Source: Haberlea rhodopensis
Taxonomy: Eukaryota; Streptophyta; Magnoliopsida; Lamiales; Gesneriaceae
Direction: 5' to 3'
NCBI GenBank assembly: GCA_907163345.1
Contig: CAJQUN010000056.1
Coordinates: 62,001 to 126,000, forward strand
DNA: 64,000 nt
Shown here: positions 1 to 10,690 of the stretch, piece by piece
Numbering within the stretch: the stretch's first letter is position 1
Layout: the number at the start of each line of letters is the position of its first letter
Notes under the pieces: generated by a model
What the model saw: only the letters and a program-made list of their open reading frames with translations
What the model was told of the DNA's origin: nothing
The model's database searches: none
Made by a program: the position numbers and the translations under genes

Positions 1-565
1 GTCGTTTGTGTACAAAAAATCGATAGGAAAAAAAAGTAATAGCCGTTTGTAATGATGAGAATTGCAAATGACGAATTTATGCGTCAAGGCGCTGATAAAT
101 CATTTGGCATCATAAATTGCAATCTGGAGCACACTTGTGGTCAGGATAATCTTCGCATGAGGGGACATCCTAAAGCCGATTCTGCATGGGTTGCTAACAT
201 TGTAAATGAAAAATTAAGATGTGAGCCAAGTTACCGGACATATGCTATATTGAAAGATATCCACAGAGAATACGGTGTGGAAGTTCCTTATCACAAAGCA
301 TGGATGGGTAAGGAAATAGCTATGCATGAAATCCATGGGCGGAGAAGGGATCGTATGATAAACTAATGTGCTATTGTAATGTTGTAAGACAAACAAATCT
401 CGGAGGTGTTGCCGATTATGAGATTGATCAAAGTAGCAAAATATTCACTCGGCTTTTTATACGTTTTAGTGCCTATATTTGGGTTTTCTTTGTGGATGTA
501 GGTCATTGATTTCTTGGATGGAACTCATATAAAAAATAAATACATAGGAAGCTTACTTAGTGTTG
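1..565 (+). pseudogene. MULE (MuDR-type) transposase, 5' part, broken
   Basis: This is the front half of a Mutator-like transposase. The open stretch 52-366 encodes the MuDR-type DNA-binding region, with a C-x-L-x-H-x-C pattern and the HPKADSAWVA and Y-H-K-A-W-x-G-K-E-x-A motifs that precede the catalytic core in plant MULEs. After the stop at 364 the coding sense resumes in other frames and ends in DGTHIKNKY at about 517-543, the segment carrying the first catalytic Asp. The frame is therefore damaged. The gene is cut at 565 by a 20.5-kb retrotransposon and resumes at 21063 in the matching sense. The left end of the element lies outside the window. Confidence 0.85.
561..565. repeat. Target-site duplication of the SIRE element, left copy
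   Basis: TGTTG, matched by TGTTG at 21063-21067. Joining the flanks at one copy restores a continuous MULE transposase sense, which confirms both ends. Confidence 0.95.
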
Positions 566-1731
566 TGTTAGGATCGGTCCGGAGTGTTTAGAAGGGGGGG
601 TGAATGAACACTCCTTGTAAAATTTAATCCCTTGTGATTTCTTTCGGATTAGTGAAAGAGATCTGTTTCTTAATCAACTCTTTTATAGAACAGACCACTG
701 AATGTATAAGTGCGGAACGGTCTGTTTTTATATTTGTAAGAACGGCTCGATGGCTTGAATGAAAGAACGAGTGCAGAAAGATAAGACACAGGATATGTTT
801 CTGGAAGTTCGAAGGTGGTGTAATCCTTCTACGTCTCCCCTTCTTCCAATTAAGGAAGGTTTCTACTAGAAGATTTTGATTTATACAATCCTGTTGTACA
901 AACCCGATTCGGCTGGATTTACCTCACTACCAGACTGAAACTCCTAGTCACTCGATCTGTTCAGACACTCTCTGTCTGACAGTTACAATTTGTTTCTCAC
1001 TTATATTTTTCAATACAGAATACACAAGATGCGCACAGTGATCCTAAATGATCAAATATTACAATGTAATCGTGCTTAAGAATAATTTCAGCTCGAGAGA
1101 TTCTGAGCTTGAACGCTTGTGCTGTTTTTTTGATTGATCACCGAGAGTCTTGTGTTTATCTGTATTGTTGTTGCATCCTTTTATAGTTGCATGTACCAAC
1201 GACATTATTTTCCTTAAAGTGCAACTCTTGACTCTGCTTAATCTCTGAGTAAGCTACAATCTTCTTCTTCAGGATACTTGCCGTTCTGGTTCATGCTTTC
1301 GGCGACTGTCAGGTAAGCTCTTCTTTGTCTTCTTACCTTTTATGGTAATCTTCAGTCTTTGGTCCTTTGTAGCATTAATTGCGACATTAAATGCTACAAT
1401 AAATAGCCGTTAATGATTCGGACTGAAGAGCCACTCTTTATGCATCCTTGACTGCTCTGATATGATAAAGATTGAGATCGATCTGAAGCTTCGATCTAGT
1501 CAGTCTGATATCTATCGATCCGGTCTGATATGTGATATGCCTTATCAGCTTGTTCTGTTTTGAGCTATCGATCTGGTCAGTCTGATTACCCTCGATCCGG
1601 TCTGATATGCTTTGTCATCTTATCAGCTTGATCTGTTTTGGGCGATCGATCTGGTCAGTCTGATTTCTCTCGATCCGGTCTGATATGTTTTGTCATCTTT
1701 AAAATCTCATCGATAAAGTTCGGAACTAACA
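566..1731 (-). repeat. SIRE element 3' LTR
   Basis: The 1166-bp LTR starts TGTTAGGATC and ends GGAACTAACA on the plus strand, so it has TG...CA ends. It contains three direct subrepeats with a 77-78-bp period (starting near 1492, 1569 and 1647), each with a CGATCTGGTCAGTCTGAT-like core followed by CGATCCGGTCTGATATG. In element orientation these lie in the first 240 bp, that is in U3. The same array is in the other LTR at about 20826-21020. Confidence 0.95.
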
Positions 1732-1745
1732 AATTCCCCCTTTTT
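1732..1745 (-). promoter_or_regulatory. Polypurine tract of the SIRE element
   Basis: On the minus strand AAAAAGGGGGAATT lies immediately upstream of the 3' LTR, the expected plus-strand priming site. Confidence 0.9.
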
Positions 1746-1976
1746 GATGATGACAAAACCTAGCTTCTAAGTCTTTTTAACCAGTCTGATAAGAACTCTG
1801 AAGCGTGTACTTTCGGATCAATTACAAATGAACATTATTAAGTTGGATCGATTAAGCCTTTTATTATTAAGCCTTTTATTTTAGTTCAAAATAAATGAAC
1901 AAGGACTTAACAAAGTAAGATTTCTTTATTGATCACCAACAATCTTGCATACAGACAGTCTGAATATTTAAGCAAT

Positions 1977-4478
1977 CTATTTTCTTGAAGACTGAGACTG
2001 ATGCGGCTTGAAGTCTTTTTTCTTTTCCCCCTTTTTTTCAGCAGCAATTTCTTGGAGAAAATCTACAACTTGTGCTAGCTGAGCGCTGATAGCGTCAAGA
2101 CGAACGTCTTGAGCGCGGAGGGAATTGGCGACGGATGCTCTAACTTCAGTGGCCAGCTCGATCTGCTCTTTTCTCATGCTATTTTTATAGGAAGCTTGCT
2201 GAGAGAACAGATCATTCAGTCCTCGCTGAAGGCTGTCGATACTGGCTGTCATCTTCTCTTTGAATGAATCAAAGTCCAAAGCTGTAAGCCTCTGACCTTG
2301 ATGAACTTCTATAACACGTTGAGAGAGTGACAGGCAGTTGTCAGATAAGTACTGAAGGGTCCTTGCCAGGGATGGAGGTGCATCAGATAGTCGGCTTGGA
2401 GAGTGATCTGATGATGACAATGCATGATCATCTTCTTCAGCAATCGGTATAATTGAAGATACATCAGCTTTGTGACTTTCGAACCGGATCAAAGTGACCA
2501 GAGCCGAAGAAAATGCTTGTATGAAAGCCATATCTTCATCTAATTGGACTGGAGGAGTGCTGGGTCTGGAGGGCTCCTCAATTTGTAGAGCTGCAACAAC
2601 TGTGGACACCACCAGATCCGGATCGACGAACTCTGGTGCGCCAACTGTTGCAAGTTCTGCGGTTGGACTGATTTGAACGTGGGAGACTGATGATCCCAAA
2701 GGAATAGATGTTGTTGGAGAGTCCAACAAGACATTCAATGGTTCATCTTCTGTAGCAGACGGAGCATTAGGCAATGGCTGCTCCGCTGTCTGATCGGCTA
2801 CTAGTTCCACAGTCTGATTTGCTGCGCGATCTGCTGGCTGATCTGCTGCGCATTCGGCAGTCTGGTCTGCTGCTCCAGAGGGAATAACCTCAATGAAAGG
2901 TTCTGCCAGAGTCTTGCTTGCAGATGGATGATCCGGGTAGGTTACTGGTGTGGATATGCTGATTTTCTGTCGTTGAAATCGGACAGCTAAATGGAGAGCA
3001 TGAATATCCATCTCTAATTGAGCAATAACAACCCCATCATCTCTGGCAGTTGGAGCATGCGGATCGAAGTTCGCTTTCTTAGCAGCTAAGAGCAGAGTCG
3101 CCGGTCTGAATCTTTGATTGGCCTTAAATAGCTCTTTGCGCTGCACAGCAATCCGAACATCATCGGTATATGTCCCCTTCAGAACTTCTTCTTCCATTTT
3201 CTGAAGGCGTCTGAGTTTGCCGAAGAACATCTCAATGTTGTTGATCGTTCTGTACTCGACGTACTCATCAAAAACCACAATGAGCTCCTTCACTTGCTCT
3301 TCAACGTCCTCCATAGCAATGTCAATTGTTGTCTGCGCTGCAAATTTGGGCTTAGAGGAGAGTGGTTCGGAGAGAGTGGCTTTGCCCTTGCCGGTGGAGG
3401 AAGGGGACTTGATCCCTGATTGGGTATAGTCTCCCAACTCAGTGATAACAATCCCTTTGACCACGGGAATGGCAGAGGGGACTCAGATGGTTACTTTGGA
3501 TGCAGTGGTTGAAGTGGTTGAAATTTGGGTTGTAGGTTGGGGTGCAGGTGTGGCTTTTGTTGGAGGCAATATGGGTAGTGTTTTGAGAGGTAGAGTTTTG
3601 ATTGGTTTGGTAATCTGGGTTCTTGGCTTCTTGGGAAGGGGCTTGGCTGGTGGCGAGGGAGCAGACTGAGTGTCTTCAGAGTCAGTCTGGATAGTTAACT
3701 TTCGCTTGACCCGAGGTTTGCGAGCAACAGCCTGTTCTTCTCCCTTCTCAATCTTGACTGCCACCAGATTGGTAGGGGTAGGTGGAGCACTCTTGGACTT
3801 CAGCAGTGCTAGCCCTTTGGAGTTGAGAATTTTGAAGGGACTCAGAGCAGACTGCTTCCCCAGCTCAATGTCCAAAGTTTCCAGTAGCTTGCTGAGAGGA
3901 ACAGCAAAACAGACGGCCTGTTTGGAGGTAATCACTGTTCCCATCATGACTCCAAATAGAATCACGGACCAGTTCATCTTCTGTCCGGAAACAATAGCAG
4001 CCATGGCCCTGAACTTCTCGGCAGTGACGGCGTCAAAACTTCCAGCTTTGCCCAATAATGGCTTGCCCACAATTTCGCACAGCACCTGGAAATGAAAGAG
4101 CATTTCCTTCTTTTTGAATGAGGGCTGCAGGCGGTGGCCAAATATAGAAATCTTCCCCTGAAGAGCTGTGAGAGAAGCTTGAGGAATCTGCCCAAACTCA
4201 GTCAGTCCGGAGTTGGGAAGACCAAAGGTCTTGGCCAGCGTCATCGGCGAGATTTCAAATGTTTTGCCCTTTACAGAGGTGGAGATAGATGTCTTCTGGG
4301 ATAAAGCATTGGCAAATATTTCACGAATCTCTGATTCGTAAACCACCGTCCCACACTCCAGAAAATTTCGTAATCCAGACGATTCCAAAGCTCGGAAAAT
4401 GGAGACCATCTCTGCATCTTCAGCCCTGTAAATATCATTGAACTCAACGGAGAGAGAGTTGTGAGTTATGGTAGCCAT
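1977..4478 (-). pseudogene. Extra 3' ORF of the SIRE element ('env-like' by position), one in-frame TGA
   Basis: One reading frame of 834 codons counting the stops runs from ATG at 4478 to the stop at 1977, broken only by TGA at 3483-3485. The first part (331 aa) resembles the 'putative plant transposon protein' family seen downstream of pol in SIRE-type elements and in Athila relatives, and ends in a basic, Pro/Lys/Thr-rich tail. The second part has an acidic middle with Ala/Asp/Gln repeats (around 2760-2880) and a C-terminal region with heptad-like hydrophobics (about 2000-2350), suggesting a coiled coil, then a Lys-rich end. I see no signal peptide or membrane segment, so the label env-like rests on position alone. 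It begins 407 bp after the pol stop. Function unknown. Confidence 0.75.
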
Positions 4479-4885
4479 TGGAGTAAAATGGAAGAATATA
4501 CGAAGAGTTTTGAGAGGTTATGAGAGAGTTAGAAAGCAAACAGCGGTAAATGGTAAAAAGTGAATGAAAATGAAATGTTCAGCCCGCTAAATAAGAGAGA
4601 GAAGACACGTGTCTTTATCTCGAAGACTGATAATTAAATAATTCAAAATAAACGGTCAGGATAAAAAAAAGATAAGGCGGTGAAAATTTGCAATCAGTCC
4701 GGGCTGTTTTTGTTTTAAATATATACAAAATAAAGGATTTATTGTCCAGACAGATCATAGGATAACATCAGATTGACATAGATCGGTCTGAAAGTTCGGA
4801 CCGGTCTGTGTCTTTCTGGACATTGTATTATCGATCTGTGCCAACAAAAATCTTTAAACGCGAAAAGAAGAAAACATCTAAACTA
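4479..4885 (-). other. SIRE spacer between pol and the 3' ORF
   Basis: This stretch holds no ORF. It is AT-rich near 4620-4720 and carries several short CGGTCTG/GGTCTGA words (about 4790-4810) like those in the LTR subrepeats. It may carry a leader or promoter for the 3' ORF, but nothing decisive is visible. Confidence 0.5.
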
Positions 4886-6032
4886 TCAAGATAAGTCAAT
4901 TAAACCAAGAATTTGACGGAAATAATTAAATTTAGCCTCAGGGAGCGGTTTGGTGAAGATGTCTGCTGCTTGCTGCTCTGTTGAGATGTGCTCGATCCGA
5001 ATCTCCTTTTTGCCAACATGATCTCGAATAAAATGATGTCTTATATCAATGTGCTTTGTTCGAGAGTGCAGAACTGGATTATATGTTATAGCGATTGCAC
5101 TTGTGTTGTCGCAAAATATCGGAGAGTCAACAGCTTGGATGCCATATTCTTTGAGCTGGTGTTGAATCCAGAGCATTTGAGCGCAACAGCTTCCAGCGGC
5201 AAGATATTCTGCTTCAGCTGTAGATGTGGCAATTGATGTTTGCTTCTTACTGAACCAAGAGATCAATCTTTCACCTAGAAATTGACATGTTCCACTGGTG
5301 CTTTTACGATCAATCTTACAGCCAGCGTAGTCTGCGTCTGAATATCCGATCAAGCTGAAGTTAGAATCTTTGGAGTACCAAAGACCAACGTTCTGAGATC
5401 CTTTCAAGTATTTCAGAATACGCTTAGCAGCAATAAAATGTGATTGCTTTGGTTCTGACTGAAATCTGGCGCACATATAGACTGAGAACATAATATCAGG
5501 CCGGCTGGCTGTAAGATATAAGAGCGATCCGATTAGTCCTCTATACATAGTCACTTCGACTGCCGTTCCCCCTTCGTCTTTGTCTAACTTGATTGTAGGA
5601 CTCATTGGAGTGGATGCAGTTGAGCATGTTTCCATTCCGAATCTCTTAAGCAGCTCTTTGGTATACTTGGTTTGGTTGATGAAAATACCATTGCTGAGCT
5701 GTTTGACTTGGAGACCCAAAAAGAATGAGAGTTCTCCCATCATGCTCATCTCAAACTGTCTCTGCATCAACTTGAAAAATTTCTCGCATAATTTGGGGTT
5801 AGTTGACCCAAAGATTATATCATCAACATAAATCTGAACTAACAGGGTATGTTCCCCCTTAATAAATTTAAAGAGAGTTTTATCTACTGAGCCGATCTGA
5901 AAATCATGGTTTAGCAGAAATTGAAATAGAGTGTCATACCAGGCTCTTGGTGCTTGTTTCAGACCATATACTGCTTTATTCAGTAGGTATACATGATTAG
6001 GGAATGAGTGGTTCTGAAATCCAGGAGGTTGC
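4886..6032 (-). pseudogene. SIRE pol, C-terminal part: RT palm/thumb and RNase H
   Basis: The distal part of the copia polyprotein. Motifs in order are AVYGLKQAPRAWY, the catalytic YVDD box (QIYVDDIIFGS), LGLQV, the YRGLIGSLLYL and RPDIMF connection, and the RNase H signatures GYSDADYAGC, KSTSGTCQFLG, SKKQTSIATSTAEAEYLA and HSRTKHIDIRHHFIRD. The frame stays open to its natural stop at 4886 (end LGLIDLS), with all visible catalytic acidic residues present. Its upstream half lies at 15833-16589, separated by the nested Athila element. TSD GTTGC at 6028-6032 and 15833-15837 marks the cut just before the QPPGF motif. Confidence 0.95.
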
Positions 6033-7526
6033 TGGTGTGCATTTATCGTGTACGCCCAAATTAACCCTTCTTCAGTTAATGACAAAAATATGTAGTAGTG
6101 GAAGTATGGATCGATCTCACAGGGAAGGTAAATTTATTTCGTGCCAAAAACGAAAAGTAACAAAGGGGGTTTTAGGATGAATGATTACTACTAAACAAAT
6201 TCTATAATTAAACTAATTAACGAGATTAACTAAGATGATATAAACTTATGAGAGCGAAGCGATTCTTGGTTTCCAGGTAACCGTACTTTTGGAAAACTAT
6301 CTTTTAGTCATCAAATCAAAACATTCAAATTCTTTCGATTATCTATCGATTGGAAAATTAATTCCTACTCATCTTATTCGTAGTTAAAGAGAAAACAGCA
6401 TTCAATTCAACTCTTACCAAATCTCTAATCACCACTACAGCCGTTAATGATTAAATCAATGATAGTTTTCAAAACTAATGAGTTCGATAAATCTAATCAA
6501 TGAAAACTACAGCCGTTAAATTGATTACTCAACCGTTTCTCCTAAGAATTCAATAACACCTACAGCCGGTTAATTATTAATCTCAGTTGTTTCTTAACAA
6601 ACTATCGATTATGTAATTGAATATTAGGTGATCGGTCTAATACACAACACAACAATCATGGAATTCGAAATTTGAGAAACAAATTGAAATCGAAATCTAA
6701 TTCAACAATCAAACCAAATTCTCATAAAAGATTTAAATCCAAAAGTAGGTATCCCTTCAACCAAGAATCAAAGGGTTTTAGCCTAGCATAATTAAATCTA
6801 AAATCAATAAAAATTCAATGGAAAACATTAAATAAATAAAGGAAAAGAAATTACTAATATAAATCACGATTCCGGCTTGTCGATTCCGGTTCCGTTCTTC
6901 GTTGTTCTTGAAGAAAACTTGAAAGAAAATTATTCTCAAAACCTAAATATATTCTAAAGTCTGGAATAATATGCCTAAGAACTCAATAATTCCGAGTTAT
7001 GGGGGTTGGTGGCTGATAAAATAGGTTACAATCTTCTAAACATGGTAAAAGACCTAATTTCCTAATTTTCGGACACTTCGGCGATCGATCTCCTTGAATG
7101 TGGCGATCGATCGCTGCATTATTTTTTTTCGGAAAAACCCTTGAGGCGATCGATCGCTATAAAGTGGCGATCGATCGCCGAGCTCCAGTAGACTTTGGCG
7201 ATCGATCGCCACTTCTTCGCGATCGATCGCTGACTCTTCAAATTTGATGCAAATGTTTCTGTCCATAGGCGATCGATCTCCTCTTCGTGGCAATCGATCT
7301 CCTCCTTCAAAATTACATTTTGCCCCTTTTCTTGATCAACTTTGAGTCCTTGTCATGTCCATGTCTCTTCTTGGTCTTTACACATCATTTTTAGCTCGTT
7401 TTCTTCGATTGTACCTATAATTACACAAATATACGATTAGGTAGCATACGTATCAATTTATCCATCAAAACCTACCAAATCGTAGACAATTAAGCACTAA
7501 AGATGTGTCTATTTCTAGTCACATCA
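6033..7526 (-). repeat. Athila 3' LTR (1494 bp)
   Basis: TG...CA ends (TGGTGTGC / CACATCA on plus). It contains eight copies of a CGATCGAT-centred palindrome between about 7080 and 7303. This copy keeps a 71-bp segment (7197-7267) missing from the partner LTR. Confidence 0.95.
7080..7303. repeat. Array of GGCGATCGATCGCC-type palindromes in the Athila LTR
   Basis: Copies begin near 7080, 7103, 7144, 7165, 7197, 7219, 7268 and 7290, variously GGCGATCGATCGCC, GGCGATCGATCGCT, GGCGATCGATCTCC and GGCAATCGATCTCC. They lie about 225-445 bp from the start of the LTR in element orientation. The partner array in the other LTR is at 15458-15610. Confidence 0.9.
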
Positions 7527-7538
7527 AACTCCCCCATA
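7527..7538 (-). promoter_or_regulatory. Polypurine tract of the Athila element
   Basis: Minus-strand TATGGGGGAGTT abuts the 3' LTR start TGATGTGAC. Confidence 0.9.
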
Positions 7539-8893
7539 CTTACTCTTTACTCGACCTCGAGTAAACAAACAAAACTACAATATTTTTGGTTGGCTCATAG
7601 GTTCATAACAAAGCAACTTGTCCTCATTTTAATGCCTCAACAATTTTAACATGCATAATAATGAACGGCGGTGAAAAGTTAACAGTGGAACAAGTTCAAT
7701 CCCTAAACATTTCGTACCCAACGAAGTAGTGAACGTGTGTGTGTGGTCATAAACAAGTGTTGTGTACAAATTATAGATCCAAAATATGCAAAGCCATAAT
7801 AGTTCAAGTCATACACTAACACAAGTATAAGCTCACTTGCACACTCTTCTCCACTATCTTAGCTACTTTGCAAACACAAATCAAGTAGGTCTTTATTAGC
7901 TTGTAGATTGGCCTAGGTATTGGCTTATGAAAGAAAGGGTGAGGATATTCAAACAAGAGAGTATGCTGAAATGCACACTAAAAGCTTTTCTTCTTGTATG
8001 AATTTTTCAACTTTGTTCTTTTTCACAAGGTTTATTTCAACACTTTTCTTCTTTTGTGCCTTGGCTCCCCTTGGAGTCATATTTTTATCTATTTTTTTCA
8101 AGGCATCCCTTTTTCTTTCATACATTCCATTCTTTTGACAATTAAGCTCACAAATATACTTCAATGATTCCCAAGTGCATTTGAATGAAATACATCATAC
8201 TCCCTTAAAAGGTATGGATTAAAATCACATTTAGGCTTAAAGGGTAGGATGATAAGCTAGTCAAGAAATGTTGAATGGGGGTCTTTAGGATGCTTAGCAT
8301 ACTACCATTCTTTTACATTTAAGGCTCAAAATAGGTACTAGAGAATGATTTTGTTTACATGGTAGGCTTGAAAGGCACAAACGCATCAAAGATCGCCTAT
8401 ATCACTTTCATGTTTGCAAGCAGTCTAGACATACGCCTCAAAGAGCATGTAGTTAAGTTCTAGCATGTATTAGAGACTTCTTAAGACTATTACAAAGTTC
8501 ACACAATCTTCACTAAGCTATGCACACTTCACAAGCCATGATAATAATGTGCTCAAAATATTCAACTTACTAAGTCAAAGTACACTTTGCATTAGAGTTC
8601 AAAGTGTTCCAAAGTTAACAATTCACCTATGTTCAAAAGCATGCATGATATCAATTAGGTTTCATCATGGGCTAGTGATTCTAAGCATGTGTTCATTACT
8701 AACTATGAGCTCAAAATTTTAAATTTTTCGATTTTTTTGTATTTTTGAAATAGGAAAAACAATAACACGCTACTAATCCCTCCCCCATACTTAAATCTTA
8801 CATTGTCCCCAATGTAAGGCAAAAAGACAAGAGAAAAGAAAAGTCAACTATGAAAGCAATAAAAATAAAAGGGTACAAGGGAAACTAACTCCC
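7539..8893 (-). other. Athila 3' non-coding region
   Basis: About 1.35 kb between the integrase stop and the polypurine tract, AT-rich and without a credible ORF. Related sequence in the same order lies at 57276-58610 in the second Athila copy: shared runs around the hairpin, around 'aaagtgatata', and around the CTCGAGGTCGAGTAAA palindrome next to the polypurine tract. It is therefore a preserved part of the element. Confidence 0.7.
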
Positions 8894-8911
8894 CTTGGGT
8901 TGCCTCCCAAG
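8894..8911 (-). other. Conserved Athila hairpin CTTGGGAGGCAACCCAAG
   Basis: An 18-nt stem-loop (6-bp stem CTTGGG/CCCAAG) just after the integrase ORF. It is identical at 57258-57275 in the diverged Athila copy although the flanks differ, which suggests constraint on the RNA structure. Confidence 0.8.
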
Positions 8912-8954
8912 CAGCGCCTCTGTTTAACGTCGGTGGCCCGACGCTATCCCATCC

Positions 8955-10142
8955 TCAGTCGAAGGTAGGTGGGTCTTCTAGAGCCACTTTGATGTCTACT
9001 CGTCCTCCGTCTTCAACTTGGACACCTTCATAATAGTGCTTCAATCGGTGACCATTCAATGTGAATGTCTTCGTGGTATCCAAACTCTGAATCTCAACTG
9101 CACCATAGGAAGACACATTAGTAACTACATAAGGACCATGCCACCTGGAACGAAGCTTACCTGGAAATAGACGAAGGCGGGAATGGTAAAGGAGAACTTT
9201 CTGACCAACTTCAAAATTCCTCCTAGAGATCATCTTGTCGTGAAAATCCTTTGTCTTCTCTTTGTAACATCTGGCACTTTCATATGCTTCATGTCGAATC
9301 TCCTCGAGTTCTTGTAATTGCAGCTTCCTATGCACTCCACTTTCATCATAGTTCATGTTGAAGTTCTTCACTGCCCAGTACGCTTTGTGCTCCAACTCTA
9401 CAGGAAGATGACACGGTTTTCCAAAAATCAGCCTATAAGGGGACATACCTATCGGGGTCTTGTATGCGGTCCTGTAGGCCCATAGTGCATCATCAAGTCT
9501 CAAGCTCCAATCTTTTCGTGTCGGGTTGACGGTTTTCTCCAATATGGCCTTGATTTCTCGGTTGGAGACCTCGGCTTGGCCATTTGTTTGCGGATGATAG
9601 GCAGTGGAGACTTTGTGAGTTACGTGGTATTTCTTGAATAGACTGTCCACTGTCCGATTGCAGAAGTGTGTCCCTCGATCACTGATGATGGCTCGTGGGA
9701 TTCCAAATCTAGAGAAAAGGTTATGCTTGATAAAATCTGCAACAACCTTGGAATCGTCAGTCCGGGTAGCTATAGCTTCCACCCATTTTGATACATAATC
9801 AACAGCAAGCAGTATATAGATATGGCCAAAAGACATAGGAAAAGGTCCCATAAAGTCGATGTCCCACACGTCAAAAATTTCAGAAATGAGAATGGGTTGT
9901 TGGGGCATCTCCTTTCTTTGGGAGAGATTACCTGTCAGTTGACATTGTGCACAATTCTTGCAGAAAAGATATGAGTCACGAAATAGGGTGGGCCAAAAGA
10001 ACCCACAGTCCAGTACCTTTCTCGACGTCCTCTTTGCTCCAAATGTCCACCACACGCATATGAGTGGCAGAATGTAAGAATGGCATTTACCTCTGTCTCG
10101 GGTATGCATCGTCGAATGATTTGGTCCGCATAGTTCTTCCAT
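8955..10142 (-). CDS. Athila integrase region
   Basis: The retroviral-type integrase of a gypsy element, which inserts the cDNA into host DNA. From the N-terminus it shows a zinc-binding remnant (C-x-x-C in CKNCAQC), the catalytic core with Asp in VWDIDFMGPF, Asp in IISDRGTHF and Glu in NGQAEVSNREIK, so a complete D,D(35)E set. The C-terminal region has the HGPYVVTNV segment typical of Ty3/gypsy integrases. The open frame is 395 codons. It is separated from the RNase H ORF by a stop/frame break (10143-10192), so in the intact polyprotein it would be continuous with pol. The first ~60 residues of the frame look partly out of register. Confidence 0.93.
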   Translation of the reverse strand: MEELCGPNHSTMHTRDRGKCHSYILPLICVWWTFGAKRTSRKVLDCGFFWPTLFRDSYLFCKNCAQCQLTGNLSQRKEMPQQPILISEIFDVWDIDFMGPFPMSFGHIYILLAVDYVSKWVEAIATRTDDSKVVADFIKHNLFSRFGIPRAIISDRGTHFCNRTVDSLFKKYHVTHKVSTAYHPQTNGQAEVSNREIKAILEKTVNPTRKDWSLRLDDALWAYRTAYKTPIGMSPYRLIFGKPCHLPVELEHKAYWAVKNFNMNYDESGVHRKLQLQELEEIRHEAYESARCYKEKTKDFHDKMISRRNFEVGQKVLLYHSRLRLFPGKLRSRWHGPYVVTNVSSYGAVEIQSLDTTKTFTLNGHRLKHYYEGVQVEDGGRVDIKVALEDPPTFD

Positions 10143-10192
10143 AAGTAAGGGTCATCCCAGACGTAGCACTTGGCGTCACTTATGATCTTGGC

Positions 10193-10690
10193 TCATTGGG
10201 CCCTAGAGAGTTCATGGGGTAGCACATTAGAAGCTAAAAAATTCACAAGATGAGCGTACCATGGTAAATTGTCGTGTATGGCGAAAAGGTGCTCATCCGG
10301 GAACTCCTCCTTCAAACATAGCTCATCGTCCAAATGTGGTAGACGGCTTAAGTGGTCCGCAACTTTGTTCTCGCTGCACTTCTTATCCTTGATTTGGATG
10401 TCGAATTCACTCAAGAGCAAAATCCATCTTATTAACCTTGGTTTTGCCTCCTTCTTCGTCATCAGGTAGCGAAGAGCTGCATGATCAGAATAAACAATCA
10501 CTTTAGTACCAAGTAAATAAGATCTAAATTTTTCAAGAGCAAAAACAACTGCTAATAGCTCCTTCTCAGTAGTAGAGTAGTTGCGTTGGGCGTCATTCAA
10601 GGTTTTGGATGCGTAGTAGATGGCATGTGAAGCATTGCCCTCTTTTTGTCCCAAGACAGTACCAACCGCATAATCACTTGCATCGCACAT
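10193..10690 (-). CDS. Athila RNase H region
   Basis: The RNase H domain of the gypsy polyprotein (165 codons open). Visible motifs are CDASDYAVGTVLGQ with the first catalytic Asp, YYASKTLNDAQRNYSTTEKELLAVVFALEKFR with the catalytic Glu, and VYSDHAALRYL with Asp. The N-terminus overlaps the end of the RT ORF in another frame, so a one-base indel near 10680-10690 separates the two. Confidence 0.92.
   Translation of the reverse strand: MCDASDYAVGTVLGQKEGNASHAIYYASKTLNDAQRNYSTTEKELLAVVFALEKFRSYLLGTKVIVYSDHAALRYLMTKKEAKPRLIRWILLLSEFDIQIKDKKCSENKVADHLSRLPHLDDELCLKEEFPDEHLFAIHDNLPWYAHLVNFLASNVLPHELSRAQ

Noticed and set aside
3670..4095. 141-codon plus-strand ORF
   Set aside because: Antisense shadow of the SIRE 3' ORF.
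7920..8164. Possible env-like ORF with hydrophobic Phe-rich stretch after Athila integrase
   Set aside because: Only 72 codons, antisense to element orientation, with no counterpart in the second Athila copy.
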